64,000 nucleotides of DNA. Source: Balanoglossus misakiensis (Eukaryota; Hemichordata). Positions within the stretch are counted from its first letter, which is position 1, and the number at the start of each line of letters is the position of its first letter. The position numbers and the translations under genes were made by a program. The notes under the pieces were generated by a model. It did no database searches and was not told where the DNA came from. It saw nothing but the letters and a program-made list of their open reading frames with translations. The DNA lies in assembly GCA_040954595.2 (NCBI GenBank), contig CM082587.2:11098001-11162000 (forward strand), in the 5' to 3' direction. Positions 19,430-34,600 of the stretch are shown piece by piece.

Positions 19430-22138
19430 ACTTTCAAAAAGTGGAAAATATAATAGCTACATTGGTAGGCTGAAAGCTTACTCCCTGAGACTGTTTGTGC
19501 CAATGACGGGTAAGACCGCTTATGAAATGGTGACCTAAGACAGGCGACAGTCAGGCTTCACTTACAAAAAGTGGAAAATATAATAGCTACATTGGTAGGC
19601 TGAAAGCTTACTTCCTGAGACTGATTGTTCCAATGACGGGTAAGACCGCTTATGAAGTGGTGACCTAAGACAGGCGACAGTCAGGCTTCACTTACAAAAC
19701 AATAGCTACATTGGTAGGCTGAAAGCTTACTTCCTGAGACTGTTTGTGCCAATGACGGGTAAGACCGCTTATGAAGTGGTGACCTAAGACAGGCGACAGT
19801 CAGGCTTCACTTACAAAAAGTGGAAAATATAATAGCTACATTGGTAGGCTGAAAGCTTACTTCCTGAGACTGTTTGTGCCAATTACGGGTAAGACCGCTT
19901 ATGAAGTGGTGACCTAAGACAGGCGACAGTCAGGCTTCACTTACAAAAAGTGGAAAATATAATAGCTACATTGGTAGGCTGAAAGCTTACTTCCTGAGAC
20001 TGTTTGTGCCAATGACGGTTAAGACCGCTTATGAGGTGGTGACCTAAGACAGGCGACAGTCAGGCTTCACTTACAAAAAATGGAAAATATAATAGCTACA
20101 TTGGTAGGCTGAAAGCTTACTTCCTGAGACTGTTTGTGCCAATGACGGGTAAGACCGCTTATGAAGTGGTGACCTAAGACAGGCGACAGTCAGGCTTCAC
20201 CTACAAAAAGTGGAAAATATAAAAGCTACATTGGTAGGCTGAAAGCTTACTTCCTGAGACTGTTTGTGCCAATGACGGGTAAGACCACTTATGAAGTGGT
20301 GACCTAAGACAGGCGACAGTCAGGCTTCACTTACAAAAAGTGGAAAATATAATAGCTACATTGGTAGGCTGAAAGCTTACTTCCTGAGACTGTTTGTGCC
20401 AACGACGGGTAAGACCGCTTATGAAGTGGTGACATAAGACAGGCGACAGTCAGGCTTCAATTACAAAAAGTGGAAAATACAATAGCTACATTGGCAGGCT
20501 GAAAGCTTACTTCCTGAGACTGTTTGTGCCAATGACGGGTAAGACCGCTTATGAAGTGGTGACCTAAGACAGGCGACAGTCAGGCTTCACTTATAAAAAG
20601 TGGAAAATACAATAGCTACAATGGCAGGCTGAAAGCTTACTTCCTGAGACTGTTTGTGCCAATGACGGGTAAGACCGCTTATGAAGTGGTGACCTAAGAC
20701 AGGCGACAGTCAGGCTTCACTTTCAAAAAGTGGAAAATATAATAGCTACATTGGTAGGCTGAAAGCTTACTCCCTGAGACTGTTTGTGCCAATGACGGGT
20801 AAGACCGCTTATGAAATGGTGACCTAAGACAGGCGACAGTCAGGCTTCACTTACAAAAAGTGGAAAATATAATAGCTACATTGGTAGGCTGAAAGCTTAC
20901 TTCCTGAGACTGATTGTTCCAATGACGGGTAAGACCGCTTATGAAGTGGTGACCTAAGACAGGCGACAGTCAGGCTTCACTTACAAAACAATAGCTACAT
21001 TGGTAGGCTGAAAGCTTACTTCCTGAGACTGTTTGTGCCAATGACGGGTAAGACCGCTTATGAAGTGGTGACCTAAGACAGGCGACAGTCAGGCTTCACT
21101 TACAAAAAGTGGAAAATATAATAGCTACATTGGTAGGCTGAAAGCTTACTTCCTGAGACTGTTTGTGCCAATTACGGGTAAGACCGCTTATGAAATGGTG
21201 ACCTAAGACAGGCGACAGTCAGGCTTCACTTACAAAAAGTGGAAAATATAATAGCTACATTGGTAGGCTGAAAGCTTACTTCCTGAGACTGTTTGTGCCA
21301 ATGACGGTTAAGACCGCTTATGAGGTGGTGACCTAAGACAGGCGACAGTCAGGCTTCACTTACAAAAAATGGAAAATATAATAGCTACATTGGTAGGCTG
21401 AAAGCTTACTTCCTGAGACTGTTTGTGCCAATGACGGGTAAGACCGCTTATGAAGTGGTGACCTAAGACAGGCGACAGTCAGGCTTCACCTACAAAAAGT
21501 GGAAAATATAAAAGCTACATTGGTAGGCTGAAAGCTTACTTCCTGAGACTGTTTGTGCCAATGACGGGTAAGACCGCTTATGAAGTGGTGACCTAAGACA
21601 GGCGACAGTCAGGCTTCACCTACAAAAAGTGGAAAATATAAAAGCTACATTGGTAGGCTGAAAGCTTACTTCCTGAGACTGTTTGTGCCAATGACGGGTA
21701 AGACCACTTATGAAGTGGTGACCTAAGACAGGCGACAGTCAGGCTTCACTTACAAAAAGTGGAAAATATAATAGCTACATTGGTAGGCTGAAAGCTTACT
21801 TCCTGAGACTGTTTGTGCCAATGACGGATAAGACCGCTTATGAAGTGGTGACATAAGACAGGCGACAGTCAGGCTTCAATTACAAAAAGTGGAAAATACA
21901 ATAGCTACATTGGCAGGCTGAAAGCTTACTTCCTGAGACTGTTTGTGCCAATGACGGGTAAGACCGCTTATGAAGTGGTGACCTAAGACAGGCGACAGTC
22001 AGGCTTCACTTATAAAAAGTGGAAAATACAATAGCTACATTGGCAGGCTGAAAGCTTACTTCCTGAGACTGTTTGTGCCAATGACGGGTAAGACCGCTTA
22101 TGAAGTGGTGACCTAAGACAGGCGACAGTCAGGCTTCA
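19430..22138 (+). repeat. 10-monomer higher-order repeat with an 11-bp deletion marker
   Basis: Two blocks, about 19430-20719 and 20720-22138. Shared markers at offset 1289 bp (10 x 130 minus 11) include TTTCAAAAAG, TACTCCCTGAG, ATGAAATGG, CTGATTGTTCC, an 11-bp deletion giving TTACAAAACAATAGC (about 19694 and 20983) and ATGAGGTGG. The second block has one extra monomer near 21.6 kb, after which the offset is 1419 bp. Confidence 0.85.
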
Positions 22139-25100
22139 TTTACAAAAAGTGGAAAATATAATAGCTACATTGGTAGGCTGAAAGCTTACTTCCTGAGACT
22201 GTTTGTGCCAATGACGGGTAAGACCGCTTATGAAGTGGAGACCTAAGACAGGCGACAGTCAGGCTTCACTTACAAAAAGTGGAAAATATAATAGCTACAT
22301 TGGTAGGCTGAAAGCTTACTTCCTGAGACTGTTTGTGCCAATAACGGGTAAGACCGCTTATGAAGTGGTGACCTAAGACAGGCGACAGTCAGGCTTCACT
22401 TACAAAAAGTGGGAAATACAATAGCTACATTGGCAGGCTGAAAGCTTACTTCCTGAGACTGTTTGTGCCAATGACGGGTAAGACCGCTTATGAAGTGGTG
22501 ACCTAAGACAGGCGACAGTCAGACTTCACATACAAAAAGTGGAAAATACAATAGCTACATTGGCAGGCTGAAAGCTTACTCCCTGAGACTGTTTGTGCCA
22601 ATGACGGGTAAGACCGCTTATGAAGTGGTGACCTAAGACAGGCGACAGTCAGGCTTCACTTACAAAAAGTGGAAAATACAATAGCTTCATTGGTAGGCTG
22701 AAAGCTTACTTCCTGAGACTGTTTGTGCCAATGACGGGTAAGACCGCTTATGTAGTGGTGACCTAAGACAGGCGACAGTCAGGCTTCACTTACAAAAAGT
22801 GGAAAATACAATAGCTTCATTGGTAGGCTGAAAGCTTACTTCCTGAGACTGTTTGTGCCAATGACGGGTAAGACCGCTTATGAAGTGGTGACCTAAGACA
22901 GGCGACAGTCAGGCTTCACTTACAAAAAGTGGAAAATATAATAGCTACATTGGTAGGCTGAAAGCTTACTTCCTGAGACTGTTTGTGCCAATGACAGGTA
23001 AGACCGCTTATGAAGTGGTGACCTAAGACAGGCGACAGTCAGGCTTCACTTACAAAAAGTGGAAAATACAATAGCTACATTGGCAGGCTGAAAGCTTACT
23101 TCCTGAGACTGTTTGTGCCAATGACGGGTAAGACCGCTTATGAAGTGGTGACCTAAGACAGGCGACAGTCAGGCTTCACTTACAAAAAGTGGAAAATACA
23201 ATAGCTAAATTGGCAGGCTGAAAGCTTACTTCCTGAGACTGTTTGTGCCAATGACGGGTAAGACCGCTTATGAAGTGGTGACCTAAGACAGGCGACAGTC
23301 AGGCTTCACTTACAAAAAGTGGAAAATACAATAGCTACATTGGCAGGCTGAAAGCTTACTCCCTGAGACTGTTTGTGCCAATGACGGGTAAGACCGCTTA
23401 TGAAGTGGTGACCTAAGACAGGCGACAGTCAGGCTTCACTTACAAAAAGTGGAAAATACAATAGCTTCATTGGTAGGCTGAAAGCTTACTTCCTGAGACT
23501 GTTTGTGCCAATGACGGGTAAGACCGCTTATGAAGTGGTGACCTAAGACAGGCGACAGTCAGGCTTCACTTACAAAAAGTGGAAAATACAATAGCTACAT
23601 TGGCAGGCTGAAAGCTTACTCCCTGAGACTGTTTGTGCCAATGACGGGTAAGACCGCTTATGAAGTGGTGACCTAAGACAGGCGACAGTCAGGCTTCACT
23701 TACAAAAAGTGGAAAATACAATAGCTTCATTGGTAGGCTGAAAGCTTACTTCCTGAGACTGTTTGTGCCAATGACGGGTAAGACCGCTTATGTAGTGGTG
23801 ACCTAAGACATGCGACAGTCAGGCTTCACTTACAAAAAGTGGAAAATACAATAGCTTCATTGGTAGGCTGAAAGCTTACTTCCTGAGACTGTTTGTGCCA
23901 ATGACGGGTAAGACCGCTTATGAAGTGGTGACCTAAGACAGCCGACAGTCAGGCTTCACTTACAAAAAGTGGAAAATACAAAAGCTACATTGGTAGGCTG
24001 AAAGCTTACTTCCTGAGACTGTTTGTGCCAATGACGGGTAAGAACGCTTATGAAGTGGTGACCTAAGACAGGCGGCAGTCAGGCTTCACTTACAAAAAGT
24101 GGAAAATATAATAGCTACATTGGTAGGCTTAAAGCTTACTTCCTGAGACTGTTTGTGCCAATGACGGGTAAGACCGCTTATGAAGTGGTGACCTAAGACA
24201 GGCGACACTCAGGCTTCACTTACAAAAAGTGGAAAATATAATAGCTACATTGGTAGGCTGAAAGCTTACTTCCTGAGACTGTTTGTGCCAATGACGGGTA
24301 AGACCGCTTATGAAGTGGTGACCTAAGACAGGCGACACGCAGGCTTCACTTACAAAAAGTGGAAAATATAATAGCTACATTGGTAGGCTGAAAGCTTACT
24401 TCCTGAGACTGTTTGTGCCAATGACGGGTAAGACCGCTTATGAAGTGGTGACCTAAGACAGGCGACAGTCAGGCTTCACTTACAAAAAGTGGAAAATACA
24501 AAAGCTACATTGGTAGGCTGAAAGCTTACTTCCTGAGACTGTTTGTGCCAATGACGGGTAAGAACGCTTATGAAGTGGTGACCTAAGACAGGCGACAGTC
24601 AGGCTTCACTTACAAAAAGTGGAAAATATAATAGCTACATTGGTAGGCTGAAAGCTTGCTTCCTGAGACTGTTTGTGCCAATGACGGGTAAGACCGATTA
24701 TGAAGTGGTGACCTAAGACAGGCGACAGTCAGGCTTCACTTACAAAAAGTGGAAAATATAATAGCTACATTGGTAGGCTGAAAGCTTACTTCCTGAGACT
24801 GTTTGTGCCAATGACGGGTAAGACCTCTTATGAAGTGGTGACCTAAGACAGGCGACAGTCAGGCTTCACTTACAAAAAGTGGAAAATAAAATAGCTACAT
24901 TGGTAGGCTGAAAGCTTACTTCCTGAGACTGTTTGTGCCAATCACGGGTAAGACCGCTTATGAAGTGGTGACCTAAGACAGGCGACAGTCAGGCTTCACT
25001 TACAAAAAGTGGAAAATATAATAGCTACATTAGTAGGCTGAAAGCTAACTTCCTGAGACTGTTTGTGCCAATGACGGGTAAGACCGCTTATGAAGTGGTG

Positions 25101-28100
25101 ACCTAAGACAGGCGACAGTCAGGCTTCACTTACAAAAAGTTGAAAATATAATAGCTACATTGGTAGGCTGAAAGCTTACTTCCTGAGACTGTTTGTGCCA
25201 ATGACGGGTAAGACCGCTTATGAAATGGTGACCTAAGAAAGGTGACAGTCAGGCTTCACTTACAAAAAGTGGAAAATATAATAGCTACATTGGTAGGCTG
25301 AAAGCTTACTTCCTGAGACTGTTTGTGGCAATGACGGGTAAGACCTCTTATGAAGTGGTGACCTAAGACAGGCGACACTCAGGCTTCACTTACAAAAAGT
25401 GGAAAATATAATAGCTACATTGGTAGGCAGAAAGCTTACTTCCTGAGACTGTTTGTGCCAATGACGGGTAAGACCGCTTATGAAGTGGTGACCTAAGACA
25501 GGCGACAGTCAGGCTTCACTTACAAAAAGTGGAAAATGCAATAGCTACATTGGTAGGCTGAAAGCTTACTTCCTGAGACTGTTTGTGCCAATGACGGGTA
25601 AGACCGCTTATGAAGTGGTGACCTAAGACAGGCGACAGTCAGGCTTCACTTACAAAAAGTTGAAAATATAATAGCTACATTGGTAGGCTGAAAGCTTACT
25701 TCCTGAGACTGTTTGTGCCAATGACGGGTAAGACCGCTTATGAAATGGTGACCTAAGAAAGGCGACAGTCAGGCTTCACTTACAAAAAGTGGAAAATATA
25801 ATAGCTACATTGGTAGGCTGAAAGCTTACTTCCTGAGACTGTTTGTGGCAATGACGGGTAAGACCTCTTATGAAGTGGTGACCTAAGACAGGCGACACTC
25901 AGGCTTCACTTACAAAAAGTGGAAAATATAATAGCTACATTGGTAGGCTGAAAGCTTACTTCCTGAGACTGTTTGTGCCAATGACGGGTAAGACCGTTTA
26001 TGAAGTGGTGACCTAAGACAGGCGACACTCAGGCTTCACTTACAAAAAGTGGAAAATATAATAGCTACATTGGTAGGGTGAAAGCTTACTTCCTGAGACT
26101 GTTTGTGCCAATGACGGGTAAGACCTCTTATGAAGTGGTGACCAAAGACAGGCGACACTCAGGCTTCACTTACAAAAAGTGGAAAATATAATAGCTACAT
26201 TGGTAGGCTGAAAGCTTACTTCCTGAGACTGTTTGTGCCAATGACGGGTAAGACCGCTTATGAAGTGGTGACCTAAGAAAGGCGACAGTCAGGCTTCACT
26301 TACAAAAAGTGGAAAATATAATAGCTACATTGGTAGGCTGAAAGCTTACTTCCTGAGACTGTTTGTGCCAATGACGGGTATGACCTCTTATGAAGTGGTG
26401 ACCTAAGACAGGCGACACTCAGGCTTCACTTACAAAAAGTGGAAAATATAATAGCTACATTGGTAGGCTGAAAGCTTACTTCCTGAGACTGTTTGTACCA
26501 ATGACGGGTAATACCGTTTATGAAGTGGTGACCTAAGACAGGCGACACTCAGGCTTCACTTACAAAAAGTGGAAAATATAATAGCTACATTGGTAGGGTG
26601 AAAGCTTACTTCCTGAGACTGTTTGTGCCAATGACGGGTAAGACCTCTTATGAAGTGGTGACCTAAGACAGGCGACACTCAGGCTTCACTTACAAAAAGT
26701 GGAAAATATAATAGCTACATTGGTAGGCTGAAAGCTTACTTCCTGAGACTGTTTGTGCCAATGACGGGTAAGACCGCTTATGAAGTGGTGACCTAAGAAA
26801 GGCGACAGTCAGGCTTCACTTACAAAAAGTGGAAAATATAATAGCTACATTGGTAGGCTGAAAGCTTACTTCCTGAGACTGTTTGTGCCAATGACGGGTA
26901 TGACCTCTTATGAAGTGGTGACCTAAGACAGGCGACACTCAGGCTTCACTTACAAAAAGTGGAAAATATAATAGCTACATTGGTAGGCTGAAAGCTTACT
27001 TCCTGAGACTGTTTGTACCAATGACGGGTAATACCGTTTATGAAGTGGTGACCTAAGACAGGCGACAGTCACGCTTCACTTACAAAAAGTGGAAAATATA
27101 ATAGCTACATTGGTAGGCTGAAAGCTTGCTTCCTGAGACTGTTTGTGCCAATGACGGGTAAGACCGCTTATGAAGTGGTGACCTAAGACAGGCGACAGTC
27201 AGGCTTCACTTACAAAAAGTGGAAAATATAATAGCTACATTGGTAAGCTGAAAGCTTACTTCCTGAGACTGTTTGTGCCAATGACGGGTAAGACCTCTTC
27301 TGAAGTGGTGACCTAAGACAGGCGACAGTCAGGCTTCACTTACAAAAAGTGGAAAATATAATAGCTACATTGGTAGGCTGAAAGCTTACTTCCTGAGACT
27401 GTTTGTGCCAATGACGGGTAAGACCGCTTATGAAGTGGTGACCTAAGACAGGCGACAGTCAGGCTTCACTTACAAAAAGTGGAAAATATAATAGCTACAT
27501 TGGTAGGCTGAAAGCTAACTTCCTGAGACTGTTTGTGCCAATGACGGGTAAGACCGCTTATGAAGTGGTGACCTAAGACAGGCGACAGTCAGGCTTCACT
27601 TACAAAAAGTTGAAAATATAATAGCTACATTGGTAGGCTGAAAGCTTACTTCCTGAGACTGTTTGTGCCAATGACGGGTAAGACCGCTTATGAAATGGTG
27701 ACCTAAGAAAGGCGACAGTCAGGCTTCACTTACAAAAAGTGGAAAATATAATAGCTACATTGGTAGGCTGAAAGCTTACTTCCTGAGACTGTTTGTGGCA
27801 ATGACGGGTAAGACCTCTTATGAAGTGGTGACCTAAGACAGGCGACACTCAGGCTTCACTTACAAAAAGTGGAAAATATAATAGCTACATTGGTAGGCTG
27901 AAAGCTTACTTCCTGAGACTGTTTGTGCCAATGACGGGTAAGACCGTTTATGAAGTGGTGACCTAAGACAGGCGACACTCAGGCTTCACTTACAAAAAGT
28001 GGAAAATATAATAGCTACATTGGTAGGCTGAAAGCTTACTTCCTGAGACTGTTTGTGCCAATGACGGGTAAGACCTCTTATGAAGTGGTGACCTAAGACA

Positions 28101-28679
28101 GGCGACACTCAGGCTTCACTTACAAAAAGTGGAAAATATAATAGCTACATTGGTAGGCTGAAAGCTTACTTCCTGAGACTGTTTGTGCCAATGACGGGTA
28201 AGTCCGCTTATGAAGTGGTGACCTAAGACAGGCGACACGCAGGCTTCACTTACAAAAAGTGGAAAATATAATAGCTACATTGGTAGGCTGAAAGCTTACT
28301 TCCTGAGACTGTTTGTGCCAATGATGGGTATGACCTCTTATGAAGTGGTGACCTAAGACAGGCGACACTCAGGCTTCACTTACAAAAAGTGGAAAATATA
28401 ATAGCTACATTGGTAGGCTGAAAGCTTACTTCCTGAGACTGTTTGTACCAATGACGGGTAATACCGTTTATGAAGTGGTGACCTAAGACAGGCGACAGTC
28501 ACGCTTCACTTACAAAAAGTGGAAAATATAATAGCTACATTGGTAGGCTGAAAGCTTACTTCCTGAGACTGTTTGTGCCAATGACGGGTAAGACCTCTTA
28601 TGAAGTGGTGACCTAAGACACGCGACAGTCAGGCTTCACTTACAAAAAGTGGAAAATATAATAGCTACATTGGTAGGCT

Positions 28680-31600
28680 GAAAGCTTACTTCCTGAGACT
28701 GTTTGTGCCAATGACGGGTATGACCTCTTATGAAGTGGTGACCTAAGACAGGCGACACTCAGGCTTCACTTACAAAAAGTGGAAAATATAATAGCTACAT
28801 TGGTAGGCTGAAAGCTTACTTCCTGAGACTGTTTGTACCAATGACGGGTAATACCGTTTATGAAGTGGTGACCTAAGACAGGCGACAGTCACGCTTCACT
28901 TACAAAAAGTGGAAAATATAATAGCTACATTGGTAGGCTGAAAGCTTACTTCCTGAGACTGTTTGTGCCAATGACGGGTAAGACCGCTTATGAAGTGGGG
29001 ACCTAAGACAGGCGACAGTCAGGCTTCACTTACAAAAAGTGGAAAATATAATAGCTACATTGGTAGGCTGAAAGCTTACTTCCTGAGACTGTTTGTGCCA
29101 ATGACGGGTTAGACCGCTTATGAAGTGGTGACCTAAGACAGGCGACACTCAGGCTTCACTTACAAAAAGTGGAAAATATAATAGCTACATTGGTAGGCTG
29201 AAAGCTTACTTCCTGAGACTGTTTGTGCCAATGACGGGTAAGACCGCTTATGAAGTGGTGACCTAAGACAGGCGACACTCAGGCTTCACTTACAAAAAGT
29301 GGAAAATACAATAGCTACATTGGTAGGCTGAAAGCTTACTTCCTGAGACTGTTTGTGCCAATAACGGGTAAGACCTCTTATGAAGTGGTGACCTAAGACA
29401 GGCGACACTCAGGCTTCACTTACAAAAAGTGGAATATATAAATGCTACATTGGTAGGCTGAAAGCTTACTTCCTGAGACTGTTTGTGCCAATGACGGGTA
29501 AGACCTCTTATGAAGTGGTGACCTAAGACAGGCGACACTCAGGCTTCACTTACAAAAAGTGGAAAATATAATAGCTACATTGGTAGGCTGAAAGCTTACT
29601 TCCTGAGACTGTTTGTGCCAATGACGGGTAAGACCGCTTATGAAGTGGTGACCTAAGACAGGCGACACGCAGGCTTCACTTACAAAAAGTGGAAAATATA
29701 ATAGCTACATTGGTAGGCTGAAAGCTTACTTCCTGAGACTGTTTGTGCCCAGGACGGGTAAGACCGCTTATGAAGTGGTGACCTAAGACAGGCGACACTC
29801 AGGCTTCACTTACAAAAAGTGGAAAATATAATAGCTACATTGGTAGGCTGAAAGCTTACTTCCTGAGACTGTTTGTGCCAATAACGGGTAAGACCTCTTA
29901 TGAAGTGGTGACCTAAGACAGGCGACACTCAGGTTTCACTTACAAAAAGTGGAAAATATAAATGCTACATTGGTAGGCTGAAAGCTTACTTCCTGAGACT
30001 GTTTGTGCCAATGACGGGTATGACCGTTTATGAAGTGGTGACCTAAGACAGGCGACACTCAGGATTCACTTACAAAAAGTGGAAAATATAATAGCTACAT
30101 TGGTAGGCTGAAAGCTTACTTCCTGAGACTGTTTGTGCCAATGACGGGTAAGACCTCTTATGAAGTGGTGACCTAAGACAGGCGACACTCAGGCTTCACT
30201 TACAAAAAGTGGAAAATATAATAGCTACATTGGTAGGCTGAAAGCTTACTTCCTGAGACTGTTTGTGCCAATGACGGGTAAGTCCGCTTATGAAGTGGTG
30301 ACCTAAGACAGGCGACACGCAGGCTTCACTTACAAAAAGTGGAAAATATAATAGCTACATTGGTAGGCTGAAAGCTTACTTCCTGAGACTGTTTGTGCCA
30401 ATGACGGGTATGACCTCTTATGAAGTGGTGACCTAAGACAGGCGACACTCAGGCTTCACTTACAAAAAGTGGAAAATATAATAGCTACATTGGTAGGCTG
30501 AAAGCTTACTTCCTGAGACTGTTTGTACCAATGACGGGTAATACCGTTTATGAAGTGGTGACCTAAGACAGGCGACAGTCACGCTTCACTTACAAAAAGT
30601 GGAAAATATAATAGCTACATTGGTAGGCTGAAAGCTTACTTCCTGAGACTGTTTGTGCCAATGACGGGTAAGACCGCTTATGAAGTGGGGACCTAAGACA
30701 GGCGACAGTCAGGCTTCACTTACAAAAAGTGGAAAATATAATAGCTACATTGGTAGGCTGAAAGCTTACTTCCTGAGACTGTTTGTGCCAATGACGGGTT
30801 AGACCGCTTATGAAGTGGTGACCTAAGACAGGCGACACTCAGGCTTCACTTACAAAAAGTGGAAAATATAATAGCTACATTGGTAGGCTGAAAGCTTACT
30901 TCCTGAGACTGTTTGTGCCAATGACGGGTAAGACCGCTTATGAAGTGGTGACCTAAGACAGGCGACACTCAGGCTTCACTTACAAAAAGTGGAAAATACA
31001 ATAGCTACATTGGTAGGCTGAAAGCTTACTTCCTGAGACTGTTTGTGCCAATAACGGGTAAGACCTCTTATGAAGTGGTGACCTAAGACAGGCGACACTC
31101 AGGCTTCACTTACAAAAAGTGGAATATATAAATGCTACATTGGTAGGCTGAAAGCTTACTTCCTGAGACTGTTTGTGCCAATGACGGGTAAGACCTCTTA
31201 TGAAGTGGTGACCTAAGACAGGCGACACTCAGGCTTCACTTACAAAAAGTGGAAAATATAATAGCTACATTGGTAGGCTGAAAGCTTACTTCCTGAGACT
31301 GTTTGTGCCAATGACGGGTAAGACCGCTTATGAAGTGGTGACCTAAGACAGGCGACACGCAGGCTTCACTTACAAAAAGTGGAAAATATAATAGCTACAT
31401 TGGTAGGCTGAAAGCTTACTTCCTGAGACTGTTTGTGCCCAGGACGGGTAAGACCGCTTATGAAGTGGTGACCTAAGACAGGCGACACTCAGGCTTCACT
31501 TACAAAAAGTGGAAAATATAATAGCTACATTGGTAGGCTGAAAGCTTACTTCCTGAGACTGTTTGTGCCAATAACGGGTAAGACCTCTTATGAAGTGGTG

Positions 31601-34600
31601 ACCTAAGACAGGCGACACTCAGGCTTCACTTACAAAAAGTGGAAAATATAAATGCTACATTGGTAGGCTGAAAGCTTACTTCCTGAGACTGTTTGTGCCA
31701 ATGACGGGTATGACCGTTTATGAAGTGGTGACCTAAGACAGGCGACACTCAGGCTTCACTTACAAAAAGTGGAAAATATAATAGCTACATTGGTAGGCTG
31801 AAAGCTTACTTCCTGAGACTGTTTGTGCCAATGATGGGTAAGACCTCTCATGAAGTGGTGACCTAAGACAGGCGACACTCAGGCTTCACTTACAAAAAGT
31901 GGAAAATATAATAGCTACATTGGTAGGCTGAAAGCTTACTTCCCGAGACTGTTTGTGCCAATGACGGGTAAGACCCCTTATGAAGTGGTGACCTAAGACA
32001 GGCGACAGTCAGGCTTCACTTACAAAAAGTGGAAAATATAATAGCTACATTGGTAGGCTGAAAGCTTACTTCCTGAGACTGTTTGTGCCAATGACGGGTA
32101 TGACCTCTTATGAAGTGGTGACCTAAGACAGGCGACACTCAGGCTTCACTTACAAAAAGTGGAAAATATAATAGCTACATTGGTAGGCTGAAAGCTTACT
32201 TCCTGAGACTGTTTGTACCAATGACGGGTAAGACCGTTTATGAAGTGGTGACCTAAGACAGGCGACAGTCAGGCTTCACTTACAAAAAGTGGAAAATATA
32301 ATAGCTACATTGGTAGGCTGAAAGCTTACTTCCTGAGACTGTTTGTGCCAATGACGGGTATGACCTCTTATGAAGTGGTGACCTAAGACAGGCGACACTC
32401 AGGCTTCACTTACAAAAAGTGGAAAATATAATAGCTACATTGGTAGGCTGAAAGCTTACTTCCTGAGACTGTTTGTGCCAATGACGGGTAAGACCGCTTA
32501 TGAAGTGGTGACCTAAGACAGGCGACACTCAGGCTTCACTTACAAAAAGTGGAAAATATAATAGCTACATTGGTAGGCTGAAAGCTTACTTCCTGAGACT
32601 GTTTGTGCCCAGGACGGGTAAGACCGCTTATGAAGTGGTGACCTAAGACAGGCGACACTCAGGCTTCACTTACAAAAAGTGGAAAATATAATAGCTACAT
32701 TGGTAGGCTGAAAGCTTACTTCCTGAGACTGTTTGTGCCAATAACGGGTAAGACCTCTTATGAAGTGGTGACCTAAGACAGGCGACACTCAGGCTTCACT
32801 TACAAAAAGTGGAAAATATAAATGCTACATTGGTAGGCTGAAAGATTACTTCCTGAGACTGTTTGTGCCAATGACGGGTAAGACCTATTATGAAGTGGTG
32901 ACCTAAGACAGGCGACACTCAGGCTTCACTTACAAAAAGTGGAAAATATAATAGCTACATTGGTAGGCTGAAAGCTAACTTCCTGAGACTGTTTGTGCCA
33001 ATGACGGGTAAGACCGCTTATGAAGTGGTGACCTAAGACAGGCGACAGTCAGGCTTCACTTACAAAAAGTTGAAAATATAATAGCTACATTGGTAGGCTG
33101 AAAGCTTACTTCCTGAGACTGTTTGTGCCAATGACGGGTAAGACCGCTTATGAAATGTTGACCTAAGAAAGGCGACAGTCAGGCTTCACTTACAAAAAGT
33201 GGAAAATATAATAGCTACATTGGTAGGCTGAAAGCTTACTTCCTGAGACTGTTTGTGGCAATGACGGGTAAGACCGCTTATGAAGTGGTGACCTAAGACA
33301 GGCGACACGCAGGCTTCACTTACAAAAAGTGGAAAATATAATAGCTACATTGGTAGGCTGAGAGCTTACTTCCTGAGACTGTTTGTGCCAATGACGGGTA
33401 AGACCGTTTATGAAGTGGTGACCTAAGACAGGCGACACTCAGGCTTCACTTACAAAAAGTGGAAAATATAATAGCTACATTGGTAGGCTGAAAGCTTACT
33501 TCCTGAGACTGTTTGTGCCAATGACGGGTAAGACCTCTTATGAAGTGGTGACCTAAGACAGGCGACACTCAGGCTTCACTTACAAAAAGTGGAAAATATA
33601 ATAGCTACATTGGTAGGCTGAAAGCTTACTTCCTGAGACTGTTTGTGCCAATGACGGGTAAGTCCGCTTATGAAGTGGTGACCTAAGACAGGCGACACGC
33701 AGGCTTCACTTACAAAAAGTGGAAAATATAATAGCTACATTGGTAGGCTGAAAGCTTACTTCCTGAGACTGTTTGTGCCAATGACGGGTATGACCTCTTA
33801 TGAAGTGGTGACCTAAGACAGGCGACACTCAGGCTTCACTTACAAAAAGTGGAAAATATAATAGCTACATTGGTAGGCTGAAAGCTTACTTCCTGAGACT
33901 GTTTGTACCAATGACGGGTAATACCGTTTATGAAGTGGTGACCTAAGACAGGCGACAGTCACGCTTCACTTACAAAAAGTGGAAAATATAATAGCTACAT
34001 TGGTAGGCTGAAAGCTTACTTCCTGAGACTGTTTGTGCCAATGACGGGTAAGACCGCTTATGAAGTGGGGACCTAAGACAGGCGACAGTCAGGCTTCACT
34101 TACAAAAAGTGGAAAATATAATAGCTACATTGGTAGGCTGAAAGCTTACTTCCTGAGACTGTTTGTGCCAATGACGGGTTAGACCGCTTATGAAGTGGTG
34201 ACCTAAGACAGGCGACACTCAGGCTTCACTTACAAAAAGTGGAAAATATAATAGCTACATTGGTAGGCTGAAAGCTTACTTCCTGAGACTGTTTGTGCCA
34301 ATGACGGGTAAGACCGCTTATGAAGTGGTGACCTAAGACAGGCGACACTCAGGCTTCACTTACAAAAAGTGGAAAATACAATAGCTACATTGGTAGGCTG
34401 AAAGCTTACTTCCTGAGACTGTTTGTGCCAATAACGGGTAAGACCTCTTATGAAGTGGTGACCTAAGACAGGCGACACTCAGGCTTCACTTACAAAAAGT
34501 GGAATATATAAATGCTACATTGGTAGGCTGAAAGCTTACTTCCTGAGACTGTTTGTGCCAATGACGGGTAAGACCTCTTATGAAGTGGTGACCTAAGACA